NCBI GenBank assembly: GCA_002803225.1
Contig: NXFV01001565.1
Coordinates: 124,001 to 188,000, forward strand
DNA: 64,000 nucleotides
Origin: Gamarada debralockiae
Lineage: Eukaryota > Ascomycota > Leotiomycetes > Helotiales > Hyphodiscaceae
Reading direction: 5' to 3'
The notes beneath the pieces are model-generated. The model was not told the origin of the DNA and did not search any database. It saw only the letters and a list, made by a program, of their open reading frames with translations. Of the stretch, positions 33,365 through 45,093 are shown one piece after another. The stretch's first letter is position 1. Every line of letters starts with the position of its first letter. Made by a program: the position numbers and the translations under genes.

Positions 33365-36300
33365 CTACATATCAATGCTCTCATTGAATCTCAAGACCCC
33401 GTTCGCCTTCAATACTCCATCAATGCCTTCCGGAAATCTAGGGAAAGGATCTGTCAATATGCCTCTATCTACCTCCATCTCTGCAGATTTATCCATGACG
33501 AGAACGAGTCCTTGGGCCTTAATCGCTTCGACTAGTGCTGGTATCATGTCCTGTAATACGTTAGCTACCCCAATTTCAAGAATACAAAGTTAAGAGGGGG
33601 AGAGAGTGGGAGGTTGGCTTACCAGAAGACGCGAATTACAAATCAACCCCATGAAATTGTTGTTCTGCGCAATCCGCACGGCTTCCTTGATCGATGTTGT
33701 TCTCCGTCCACTACTTTGGACGGCTGTTGAGCCAGCTATTTCGCCCTCGCGGCCGAGATCATTGCAGAGGAAGACGGGGTAGTTCGGTTGTTTCCAATTC
33801 AGAGCTGTGCAGACTGTGTTGTTGTATGAACTGAAGACAATCGAGCGCATGGAGTCTGGTGATAGTTCTCTGAGAGCCCTCGCATGATCAAACACTACAT
33901 TGAGAATTGCGTCTCCCAGTGTGTTGATATTGACCGTTGGTCCGAGACGTAGGGTCTTCTCTTCTTCCGCAGATGGATACAAGATTTGGAGGTTGACATG
34001 CATTCCTTTGGGGAGCAGAGAAAGAGCATCATGAAGAGATACAGCGGAGTTCGCGAGAATACTGTGAATCTGGGTGATGCTTTCCAATGGCAAACTAGGC
34101 AATCCTGAAAGATCCGCAGTTTTGTTGGCGTGGCGAGAGCCTGCACTGATGAACTGAGCGTATGTGAGACGGCTGACTGGTAACTCAATACCCATGTAGT
34201 CAATTGTCCATCTCGGCCAGAGTACGGGCACTCCATCACAAGTGTGCTGGACGAACAGCTGAACATAGTCTCCTGACAAACTTGATCCGGTAATGAAGGC
34301 ACTTGGTCTATGATCGAATTGGCTCGTTGCCTTCCAGTACGTCTCAAAATCTGTAATCTCAAGCGGCTTTCCTTGGAATGGCTTAATGACCTGGAAATTG
34401 AATGTAATCTGTCCGATGGCTCTAAGTCTGGGATCGAAAAGGGGCAAACAGCAGCGGCCGGAGCTGCTCAACAATGCTCGGAAAGTGCTGGGTAACGCTA
34501 CAGTCTTTGCAATAACCTTGGCACCATAGGTAGGGAAGACATCGAAGTCGATGGCGAACGAATCTAGATTGTCGATCTGAAAGGAAACAAGCCGGGTATC
34601 TTCCTGGAAGGGGAGCAAAATGTTCTTGGGTATTAAATCGGATAATTTAGAAGAAATCGTAAGACGTGCGGCTGGGTATTTGCTGTCGTGAAAGAAAATC
34701 ATGGGTGCCTCTCCCTGTTCTTCAAAACTGATCTGAATAAACGTCTTCGTATCAAGGAAGTTGTGGCCATATCGTCGTAAGGGAATGATAGGAGGTGGGA
34801 GCTCAAGCTCAGGAATTCCATCTGCATCAATACTCATCGGTCCAGGCATACTACTACTTGCCATCGGTGCAAGTGGTGTGCTCTGTAACATATGTCGACT
34901 TGGCGTACGCAAAGGAATCGACGACAATAGTCTCATGCACTCTAGGTGTCCCTCCCATGCTGCGTAGTACATCGCAGATAGGTCTTTTTCATCAAGGATG
35001 GCTGGCTGCACTCCAACATCCAGAAGCGTCTGCATGCAAGGAACATTCCCTTCACTTGCTGCGTGGAAGAGTGGTGTCCAAGAGTAGAGCTTATCGATCT
35101 GGTCGAGATTTGCGCCGTAATCTTTGAGGAGGAGAAGCAGTTTCGGAGTCTGGCCAGAGCGTGCGACGAGATGTTGAGGGTAAAGACCCTCAGCATCGGG
35201 CAATATTTTGGCGCCATGTCGCAGCAGAAGCTCGACAATCTCTACGGAGCCATGTTCGCAGGCCAAGTTCAACGGGACATGGTCGGCATCCGATATGGGG
35301 TCAATTCGAGCGTGTCTCTCCAGTAGTCTTCCAGCGCATTCGAGGTGTCCGTGGATGATTGCGTGAATCAGAGGAGTGAAATTATCATGATCTATGAGGT
35401 CGATTGTAGATTGATCCGCTATAGAAACTTAGTTCGCAGCACAAAGTAAGAAATAAAAAATAACGTACCATTGAGTAACGCTTCCATCATATCGAGTCGG
35501 CCATGCATACAAGCATAATGTAAAGGTACCCGTCCATAGACATCTGTGCGGCCCACAGCTACCCCTTTCGCAAGCCCAACACCAAGAACGAAAGAGTTTC
35601 CGTAGATAGTGGCTTGGTGAAGACAATTCCGCTCGTTGATATCGTCTTCGGATTGCACATCGACGAGCCCAGTATCTAACAGAAGTTGCAATGATTGTTC
35701 CGGTCCTTCATTGATTGCTGCAAGAAATGTCCGAGTAATCCGCTCCAACAAAACCGAATCTCGGGTGCCATTCGGATCTGCGGCTGTCTTCAGTCGCAAG
35801 AGGAGGTCCTTCAAATTTTCAAGATTGCCCGAGATGACAGCTTCGAGTAATAGGGTATCTGCATCGCCCTCATCCGTGCCAAGCAAATGCTGGCTGCTCA
35901 CAATATGCTCTGGGTTTCTCTCAAAACTAACATTGTCGCCTTCAGACCAAGCTCCAAGCTCTTGTAAGCTTGTTGTGGCTTGGTCGGACAGCTCACTGAT
36001 AACTGTCGCATTGAAGAATGGCTGTACCTCGACGGCCCTGGAAAGATAAAGTTCTTTGGTTTTTGACTTGGATGTTTTATCCCATTTTTTCAGGATCTTC
36101 GAAAATGCCGTCCCGTTGATTTCGACGAATTGCTGGAGCTTATTGAGATCGTTGCCAAATTGTTGAAAACCTTCTTCCAATGTTGTAAATTTTGCGGAGC
36201 GTCTAGAGGTATTCTGGTTGCGTGACTGAAGAACCTTCTTCTTGTCTAGTAAAGTCTTGAGACGAATTTTGAGCTGCAAATTATCAGCCACCACGCAAAA

Positions 36301-36840
36301 GGGGTCGAGGTTAATTGGATACATACTTCAGCCTCTTTCTGGAGATAAAATGCATTGACTTTCTCCAGTTCTCGTTCCTGGATACCTCTTAGCTGACGTG
36401 TGGACCTCTTCATCGGGGTTGTTGACTGACCAGTTGGAAGAAGAACGTGGCCTTGTTTGCCTGTAACGCTGCCTGGGATTCAACCAGGCCCGAGGGGCGG
36501 TGGAGTTCATTCTGTGCAAGGAGCGTGGGTGTCGCAGAAAGCTTCTTGATGAGCTGCCAGAGTCGCGTTAGTGCACATGTCCAATCCTGTGGTTAACAAG
36601 GCCCCGAAAGCCGGCCCGACTTTGCTTTTTCGGGTGGTACGGACAGGATAGGGATCGGCTCACCTTCTTCAGAGCCTTGTAGTTGACGAAACTTGCCGCA
36701 TACTCTGGGACCTCGAGCTGGCGTTTCTGTATCTGCTTGCCAAACTTCCTAGAAGCGCACAAGAATGATTAGCTGAAGTTGAGTGATGATTTAGGGAGAG
36801 CATTCTGCCACAAGGCAAAGGGAGGTGGTGAGACGTACAT
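33365..36840 (-). CDS. pho81: Phosphate-sensing CDK inhibitor Pho81 / NUC-2
   Basis: Seven exons (36840-36839, 36748-36664, 36553-36431, 36377-36327, 36273-35469, 35418-33623, 33550-33365) give 1015 aa. Domains in order: an SPX domain (KFGKQIQKRQLEVPEYAASF, LIKKLSATPTLL, then KWDKTSKSKTKE), which binds inositol pyrophosphates; about six ankyrin repeats (for example GRVPLHYACMHGRLDMMEALL and YSWTPLFHAASEGNVPCMQT); and a degenerate glycerophosphodiesterase-like C-terminus. This is the Pho81/NUC-2 arrangement: an inhibitor of the Pho80-Pho85-type kinase that switches on phosphate-starvation genes. The GDPD-like part lacks an obvious catalytic set, unlike the sister protein Gde1. The first exon supplies only A and T of the start codon; the G comes from exon 2. 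The last exon (PALVEAIKAQGLVLVMD) is joined by a 72-nt intron. Confidence 0.92.
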
Positions 36841-37814
36841 AATGCGGTTCGCAGCCCGCAAGCCCTGCCTGAAGGGCGGCGACTGCGAGTGACCGGACTG
36901 AAGTGGGATGTAGAGTTCTTTTCAAGTAGAGGGAACTCGGTCACATGCAGAGGTTCATAGCTCCATACAGATCAAACGAACGATAAGCTGAGTCCGATTT
37001 AAAGGCGGTTCTGTATCAGACATAGGAATATGACGTCGGGTTGGGAAAGAGAGGGATGGAGGGGGAAGATAGGTTGCAGGTGGATGCAGAAGGACGCAAC
37101 TTTTCTGCAGCACGTGCAGCTTTTGGTGGACGGCGGAAAGGTTTTCTTAGTTGATTGGGATCTTCTAGACGCGCGGGACCTGTAATAACCCAGACCCAGA
37201 CGCAATTTGAGTCAGATGGGTCAGCTTTTGAAGCTGTTGACGAATAACGAGCGCAGAAAAGAAGGTTTGGACTATCTGGTTAGAAAAGTATACCGGAGTG
37301 AGGGGCACAATGCACATAAAAGAGTACAGTGTTTAGGAAATTTGGTCATACCAGAACAACTTTTGGTCTGGGCTTTTTTCTTGGGCGGGTAGTGTTGTCC
37401 TCGACAGGGCTGAGCTTAGACGTTGGCTCGGATTGACTTGCTTTTTCAGAGGCCGGCCGCGAATCAAAGCTCCACGTGGTCAGCTTTCATCGGCAAGGCT
37501 GTGATATTGGGCAAGGCTGAGAATTCGGAAAATGAAGATTACCCCTCTTGTCACCCAGAGGACACTTATTTTAAGTTTCAATTATATCACTCGTATGGTA
37601 GACCCAAAATCTATCCGTAACGTGACATTTTGCCTATTTGATATGAATTCCGGTTGAGGAAGGGAAAGTCTGATCTCACTTTCGCGATAGGCGCATACTC
37701 GTTCACAGGTATGATACTGCGGAAACACAAGGCATAATCACTGTGGATATCATTCAAACTTATGAGAAACCGGACTGGCTAATAGCAACAACAACAAAAG
37801 CCCTAGAATCGTCC
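36841..37814. other. Upstream region of PHO81 and 3' end of CUE gene
   Basis: About 970 bp with the 5' untranslated region and promoter of PHO81. No other gene was seen. A CACGTG-like core occurs near 37.11 kb (GCACGTGC), the kind of E-box that Pho4/NUC-1 factors bind, so autoregulation by phosphate is possible but unproven. Confidence 0.4.
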
Positions 37815-39310
37815 TCAAGACTTTCCTGTTAATGTCTCCTCCGCAATCTTGTCCTTCGTTCCACTAGTCTCAGCAGCCTCCGGTTTCCGAGCTGGCTCTC
37901 CAATATTGTCGGCCATGGCCTCTGCAGCTGCCTTCTTGAGTCTCTCAGTATCATCCATCTTGATCTCCTTTCCTCCAACACGGTCCTTGGACTCTTTCTC
38001 GTCCTCGCTATCACCGAGGCTGAAGGGGTCGTTGTCTGCCTCACCAATGGGACTGGGATCGACCGTTGACAGTGGTTGCCATTTGCTTTGCTTGCCGGAG
38101 GGTGGTGCATTGTCTTTGGCGCCGAGTCTGGGTGAAGTCTTATAGAGATCGATGTCTTCTGGTGGACCGCTCTGGAATGCAACTCTGCGGCCGTCAGAGT
38201 TTTTGGAAGTTACTGGAGTTGGTTTGAAAAGGTCAGGGTTGGCAAGAGGACGGGTTGAACGGCGTGCAGGTGCTGCTTTGCGTCAGATATTTTCTGCAAC
38301 TAGGAGCAACGTTACTTACTGCCATCACTGTTCAACTGAATGCCCGCAAAGTCATCGCCAAGGACCTCAGGATCGGCATCGTAACGGTTGTAATCTCCAC
38401 TCTGTCTTCCGTCACCGCTTCTACGGGAGCGGTACTGAGCATTTGGTCCAGCATTGTAGCCTTGCGGAGCTGGGCCATCCTCATCCTCTCCATCAATTCT
38501 CTTCTTCAAGTTTGTGATCCATCCGTTGACTTTGCTTTGTGTCTCGAGGAAACCCTTTCGTAAGTTCTCCCTAATGACCGGGAGGTCGTCATCAATAAAG
38601 CTGTGATTCGCCTCGTTCATTTCGTTTGGCTTGAGACCAGTCTGTTGCCGACCTCGTGGAACACTACCTCTGCTAGTACTACGAGGCTCACCCGCCGACC
38701 AGCCACCGCCATAGTGCTCAGCAAGTTGGCGTGCGTATTGTTCATCTGCCTCCAGTTGTGATTGCGGGGTTGATCCAACTCGTTGCGCTTGCGGTCGGGG
38801 AGGTTGAGGTGGGGGAGTAGGTTCTCTGACGGCATCAGGATCGGACATGCCTATACCCACATATTAGCAGAAATTATGTGAATAACCTTGATAGATATCG
38901 TACCCAGGAGAGCATTGAAAGCAGGTTCAACACGACCTCCACTTGCCATCAAAACGGCTTTGACGACGGCAGCATCGATGCTTGGGAAAGCTTCCTTGAG
39001 TGTATTCTCAGCTTGTTGCTGTGCGCTCAACGGGCGAGGAGGTTTCGGTGGAGCTTCATCTTCGACAGATGCATGCTTGGGTGGTCCTCCTTCGCTGGTC
39101 AAAATACCTGACTCTTGAACGTCGTCGTCATCCATATCTAATGGCTGGGCGGTCGTAGGTGATTCAGCTCCAGTTGGACTCTTGATCTGATGAAAAGACT
39201 AATGTTAGTAGCTCCTTCCTAAGCAAGATGGAAATTGCACATGAACTTGAGAAATTGGAGGAATGTGTCAAGCTTACTGGGCTATCCGTGGACTTTGTTG
39301 GCGCGGACAT
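37815..39310 (-). CDS. cue5: CUE-domain ubiquitin-binding protein (Cue5-like)
   Basis: Four exons (39310-39278, 39186-38904, 38850-38320, 38275-37815) give 435 aa. The CUE domain is at about residues 66-107 (AENTLKEAFPSIDAAVVKAV, then PAFNALLGMSDP) and binds ubiquitin. Around it are Pro-rich stretches and, near residue 140, EADEQYARQLAEHYGGGW, which is common in fungal Cue5/Don1 relatives. Yeast Cue5 is a receptor that couples ubiquitinated aggregates to Atg8 for selective autophagy. A possible AIM-like motif (PFSLGD) is present near the acidic C-terminus, but I cannot confirm that it binds Atg8. The last exon has tandem acceptors (AAAG and CAG, 3 nt apart), so two isoforms differing by one residue are possible. 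Confidence 0.87.
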
Positions 39311-39526
39311 GTTTTGAGTTTTTACTTCAATGAGGTTGGCAATGTCGAACTAATGCAATAGTTCACGAGAGGTGAAGTTGATCGATAGATGTTGTGGTTT
39401 TCAAGTTTCCTGCAGCCTATTACCTTGGCCGCGTTTTGAAGCGTTCATCAATCCTCCCTGACGCAAGCTCGCCACGCCACAAAGAGAGTTGTGGCGCAGT
39501 CATGTGAATTCCCCACCCTCCCTCAT

Positions 39527-40317
39527 TCACCCCCTATCCCATCTCATAACCCCCATCCCAAACTTCTTCCCCTTCACCCCCGTCATGACCTCCTGGAGCT
39601 CAATCCGATCAGGCTCAAACTTGACAAACGTCCACCCACACTTCTCAAACACCCTCCTACTCGCACCATTGTGCTCCAGATAACTGCCGGACATGTGATG
39701 CACGTTCATATGCGGAACCAGCCACTCTTTCGTGAGTGTGTCGAGGACGGCGGTCATGATGCCGCGTCCGTGGGCTGTGGGGACTAAGGAGACTGTAGGG
39801 GAGGCGGCAAGGTTAGAGGGCTGGGACTAGGTATGAGGATGAGGATGGGGAAAGAAAACTGACATCCAATTTCCCACACTATATCCGGATCTCCTGGTTC
39901 CAGAGCGTCGTTTCGAGATTTGATGTTTTCCCTCTCTTTCTCATCATTAACATCAAGGAAATCACTCCTCCTGACCACAAGATCCCCAACCACCGTCTCC
40001 TCACCACTCTTCCCATCGACCTCCCTAATAACACTAAACGGCACCGCACTCGCCCATTTCCTTTCCCCCTCTCCTTTCTCAAACTCCCTAAACTCTTTCA
40101 GCGCCTTCTCAGTCTCTACCTCCATTTTCTCAACTTTAGAATCATGATGTTCTTGCAAGTAAGGAAATGGCGGCCCAGCAAGGTTCATGTACACTGCCGG
40201 GTGATTTAGCATGGATATCAGGATAGGAGCGTCGGTGGTGCGGTAGGTGGTTAGGGTGATGGAGGTGTAGGGTGGGGGAAGGCGGAGGTAAGGGATATTG
40301 TGTGCGTCGAATTCCAT
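39527..40317 (-). CDS. GNAT-family N-acetyltransferase
   Basis: Two exons (40317-39864, 39792-39527) give 239 aa. The N-terminal part (LRLPPPYTSITLTTYRTTDA) is the first strand region of RimJ/RimL-type GNAT enzymes. The second exon carries the acetyl-CoA-binding loop as AHGRGIMTAVL, followed by SGSYLEHNGASRRVFEKCGW, which is the family signature around the ENxxS/R helix. The substrate is unknown; such fungal enzymes acetylate small molecules or N-termini. The 71-nt intron begins GTCAGT and ends CTACAG, restoring EIGFSLVPTAHG. The central charged stretch (residues 70-130) is an insertion compared with short bacterial members. Confidence 0.87.
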
Positions 40318-42803
40318 GGTTTTGGAGGTTAAAGTGAGAGTGTAATGAAAGGAAAGAATGTTTAGACAAGCGGCGTTGGAAGATTGCAGAAGAGAGTGGA
40401 TTTTGCAGTTCAGCTCATGAGGCTATCATCGGCCTCCGCCATGGCGAACGAAATTTGGGGTAAATCGTGCGACGAAGAGAACTAATTGTACAATACATAT
40501 TTGTTCCCAAGTATTCAACAAGTTATATCTATAGTTTAGTTATTACTTTCTATTAGCCATCAAGGTTCTGTCTCTTATCAAAATTCAAGAATTTTGCAAA
40601 GTGATTCAAGTTCTGTAGAGACAGTGGTACAGGAAAGCAGCTCGGAATAGTTACAGACCGGGCATGACGATTCAAAAATGGTTAATTTGGAAAGTGTTTG
40701 CTTTAATATGCTATACTACGTGTGGAATTGATTGGACCAAGTTATTACAAAATCTTCCGGTGGCAGCAAGAACGGGCTTCTAAAGATCTCAGCCATAAGG
40801 ATCAGTCTCGAGAGAATTTATGCTGGCATGAAAGGTGAACTGCCCCGAAATAGACACCAATACCTTTGGATACGATGGATCCCTCTAGGCAAGGAATAAA
40901 TTCAAGGAGAAGAAATTTGGTGGTATGAACCATGGGATGCAACTTCAATATAACAGTCGAAAGTACACTTGACTCGCAAGCCTCCAGAAGAATCGTTACG
41001 TACCAGTCAGGAAGTGAAATTCCAGGCAAGGTAATGCACTACTTCAAAAATTAATTCCGGCGAACACCGCTCCAGTCCCTATTATATAGTTCGCTGCTCG
41101 CTATCGCTACCAGTATATGTTACAACGAGTCGAGGGTTGTCTCCCTCTTGACTGCATACAGAGTCAATCAATTCAATCGAGTTACCAGGTCGAGTCGGTG
41201 GCCATGATATTTTCGGCGGAAGAGATAGAGAGGGATTTTCGTCCTTGTCCTTCAGAACCAATCCTCCTATATTGGCGTAATGAGCATGAACAATCGTCCA
41301 TTCTGCATCGTCCTTCTTTCATCCATGGGTCCAGGGAGGCCTTCCTTGCCAACATTCAATCTTGCAACGCTCGGCCGATCAGAAATTTGGGAAATATGAG
41401 GGTCACAAGAAACCACTTTAACTTGAACAAATGCCTTCCACAGATCTGGTCAGGACTACCCAGCGAGATAAGATCTGGCCACGAAGGCAATGCTCTGGCA
41501 AATTCAGATGCTGTACCGACCATGTACAGATGAATAAAGTAAACAGACAACTCTATAATATGTCGAGGGTTCCTCGAATATATGTTGACGGAACATAATT
41601 GATGGTATCCGACGACGGGATGGTTGCAGCTTGGATTGAAAATTGAGGCACGACACAGTGTAGTGAACGATAAAAGGAGCCAAAGAAACATCCGGCCAAT
41701 TTATGGAGGGTTCCTCACCTTTTTGTGGAAAGATTCCCTCCCAGGAGTGCGGACGCATTTGTGCAAAAAGTAAAATTGAAAATGAAAGCAGTTGTTGGCT
41801 GGATTTGGTCATGTCGCCAACAGACCGCCACGTCTCAGCCGCACGAAAGTTTCTGTGGTACCAATAACCTGAACTTCCCTGTGAAAGCCCCAAGAAGTGC
41901 TCTTGAACTGCCATTCCAGTCCATCTAGACACACTGGCCTCATCGTGGCCTTTCATACCATCACTGTACGGTCACGTGTTAGACGATTTGACGCCGACGA
42001 GGTTCTTCCTTGCTCTTCAATCTCATGGATTTGAATCGATGAATTTGATGAAACGAGACCAGAGCCTTTCGATATTGTAATTATTTGATGAATCAGATCA
42101 TGAATTTAGTCTCGGATACCTTCTTAACTCTGTTTTAGCAGTGACCAACTATCCAAGTAATCCGGGCTGACCAGTTGCTTTGCCGTCGTTCCAGTTGGCC
42201 AAATTTGGAACGCGATGGTGAACCCGCCCACAGGGATTGAGGCACACACGAAGATCTGTCAAAGCGATAGAAATGGTTTTACCGGACGAGGGGAAGAAGA
42301 TGAAGAATCGAAGATAGTGACAGAGAACTTCGAATAAAAAACAATACCGCGATTTGATTGTTCTCCTTTTCATTTTAGAAGGAGTGAATGTATCCGCGCT
42401 AGGGTTTATTTTAGGCGAAATTGAATGATTGGCTTCCGCATTTGGGGATTCCAACTCGTTATTCTGTGAGCGTGCCGGTGAAGAGAAATTTACAGTATTG
42501 CGTACCTACGAACAATTACCTTTAAAGGATGGTCGCCCCAAGCTCGGCTTCACACGAAGCCAGCCAGCCTCCTTTCCTTTCCCACCAAACTCTACACCGT
42601 CACAACCACTCATGAATATAACCTCCATCATCACGATCGCGATAATTACTTATCGACTGACTTTCGAGAACCCGGGTATCGAAACTCAACACATCTGACA
42701 CGCTTCACCGTTCCGGCTTTACGGCGTCGAGGTGTTTTCTTCCACCTGCGACCGAACGCCCACAATCCTCTCCTGACACCTCTTCATCATCATCATCATC
42801 ACG
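40318..42803. other. 2.5-kb intergenic region without supported gene
   Basis: No family-like reading frame was found. A minus-strand frame at 41356-41691 begins with a hydrophobic leader like a signal peptide but then shows no further support. The final 400 bp should hold the IES4 promoter and 5' untranslated region. A short ATC repeat lies just before the IES4 start (42784-42801). Confidence 0.5.
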
Positions 42804-43786
42804 ATGGCTTCCGTCTCAAAAGCTCAACCTGCCTCTGGCGCACGACGAAAATCCTCCAAGGCATCTCTGATCGTCAAATTGAAGTTATCGCCGAAGGCTC
42901 TTCAAACATTCGAAGAAAAGCCTGTCGTCAAAGAAGAATCGCCTTCAAAGGACTCTTCATCGACCACTTCGAATACTCTCCCTGTCGCAGCCAGCTCGAA
43001 TGGCGATAATCCACCAGAGTCAACATCGAATACTCCCGTTGCCAGCGGCACACCCGTACCAACATCGTCGATGCCACCACCAACTGAAGGTCCTAAGAAG
43101 AAGGGTATGAAGAGAGCCTCTGGCGTTGCATTGACACCAGACGGTCTTCCAAAACCCAGAGGCAAGCCAGGTCCCAAGAAGAAAGCCAGATTGTAAGTAG
43201 ACAACTTCCTTCTCAATGTCATGGTCGTCCCTCGACATCGCCCCCTGACGCTCTGCCGCATCAATCGAGTCACCCTACATTCCATCTTCTACTATTTCAA
43301 ATCAGAATGATGACATCTGCTAACTTCATATTTAGGGAGGATGGTTCCATCGATCACTCTGCCACCGCTCCCAGAGCCGCGAATGGCACTGCCCACAAAC
43401 TCGGCCCCAAAGCCAACCAAGGTGCTATAAATGCTGGTCTCCGGGCACTCGATCGCTCTGGCAAGCCATGTCGCAAATGGCAAAAGGGAGGATTCAAAGT
43501 CAAGAGTTTCACTGGTGTGATGTGGGAGATTCCACGATGGAAGGCACCACCGAAGATCACCGTCGAAGGTAACCCGGCGGAAGGCTCGGCGTCTGGAGAC
43601 AGTAGCAAGGAGAACAAAGATAACAGCCAGGTCGAGAGCGAGAAGAGCAACAGCGGCCCAGACATCGAGATGGTTAACAGCACTGCTCCGAGCCAAATGG
43701 CATCCTCCCCGGCACCCTCCAACCCAACAACTACACCCGTGCCTCCTGCCCCGGAAGCAACTCCAGTAGTTACTGCTACAGCATAG
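42804..43786 (+). CDS. ies4: INO80 complex subunit Ies4
   Basis: Two exons (42804-43192, 43336-43786) give 279 aa. The product has a basic N-terminus with SLIVKLKLSPKALQTFEEKP, a Ser/Thr/Pro-rich linker, an AT-hook-like basic motif (KPRGKPGPKKKARL) and then HKLGPKANQGAINAGLRALD and RKWQKGGFKVKSFTGVMWEI, followed by a disordered tail. This is the fungal Ies4 (DUF1711) pattern. Ies4 is a small subunit of the INO80 chromatin remodeller, phosphorylated by checkpoint kinases in yeast. The 143-nt intron splits the Leu codon right after KKKAR, and its acceptor TTTAG is clear. Length is normal. Confidence 0.9.
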
Positions 43787-45093
43787 TTCAGGAACGGTTT
43801 CGCTGCACTGTGTTCTATTCTACCAACCTGTATTACGAAATCCATCAATAAAGCTGCGCTTTTGGTTGTCATATTGAACTTCTGTCTTCTCCACTAGGCA
43901 CACAAGGATCAAGGACTTCCTCTTTGCGTAATCACATGTATTACTCTCTCTTTTGCTTCATCGGTCGTCTTTTTGCTTGCTCGGCGTGGAAAATTAAGGG
44001 GCGTTAGATCAAAAACTTGGCAGCATCGGAAAGGGTGGTGAATGGAAGGCGTTATCAGGCATGGCTATGGCATTGTATTATAGAAGAGCGCTTGTGTACC
44101 AATGCGGCACAATACAAGGAATTCTTTCAAGACCCATTTATGTCCTTCGAATTTTGGTTTCTTTTCTGAGAATTCTTGACTCCCTGCATGGGCATTCTCC
44201 TTCCAGGACGGCGCTCGACGTTATGCCCAAGTGTTTGTTCAACCCTGAGGATCTTGTGCGGATTTTATATGCAGTGCAGGTACATGAATGGCTTTGCACA
44301 GTCTGGAAAGAGGTCATTGTGTGGATCACAAGAGGCAACATTGCGTCAGAGAGGAACTTGCGAATCACAGACTAAAAGAGTTCCAAGTTTATCAGCTATT
44401 CCTCACCATTTAGGACGGTAGAAGAAACTGTTACAGCAAATTTCATGTTCTTATCCTAACTACGACAAAGTCATTCCAGCCATTTGAATGCTAATCAACC
44501 AGTTGAGGTTACCATCAGCAACTGAGTGAGTGTACTTATCCAGCAGATTTATCGGCAAACTCGTTACAACAGGACTCTCCACATGTAAGAGAAGAATATG
44601 CAGTGATTACTTAAACATATAGCTTTGATCTTAGTTTTAAATAGTTATCGTCTTCATTCGTAAACGAAAGCTGTCTGCTCTCGTGACTGTACCAAGGTAT
44701 TTCCCGCCAAAACGTATTCGGCTAGAGCCTGAGCTCACGCATCACTCACCTCTACGCCTCTCAATGACAACATCTGTGCAAAACATTTCCGACCTACAAA
44801 CAAGTGATAATATGGACTCGCTGGACGGTTTTCAGCTCCGGTAGAGCTGCTGGATAATCTGCTTGCTACTTACAATATTCGCTGGCAATGAACAAACTTA
44901 CACCGCATCCTACACCCTCAATCCTCCCCCACCTTCACTCCGGCGATTCACAGGAGGACAAATCTGAGTGACGGACTTCTTTGACATCTACAAAACTGGG
45001 GGACTATTCAAACAGCTATTTGAAGCATTTCGACGAACACGTACCCCACCGAAATTCGGTCCGGCAGATACTCAACGTCGTGAACCTCAAGAA
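43787..45093. other. Intergenic between IES4 and GID1
   Basis: About 1.3 kb holding the IES4 3' end and the upstream region of the GID1 gene. The open frame of GID1 continues upstream without ATG to about 44968, so an upstream 5' exon cannot be excluded. No other gene was seen. Confidence 0.5.

Noticed and set aside
41356..41691. Minus-strand 111-codon frame with a signal-peptide-like start (MFLWLLLSFTTLCRA)
   Set aside because: Only the leader looks like a protein. The rest has no cysteine pattern, domain or codon bias, and an opposite-strand frame of similar length overlaps it.
43354..43872. 172-codon minus-strand frame
   Set aside because: It is the shadow of IES4 exon 2, which has clear family motifs.
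44061..44375. 104-codon plus-strand frame between IES4 and GID1
   Set aside because: No motif, no spliced extension and an opposite-strand frame overlaps. It is likely random.
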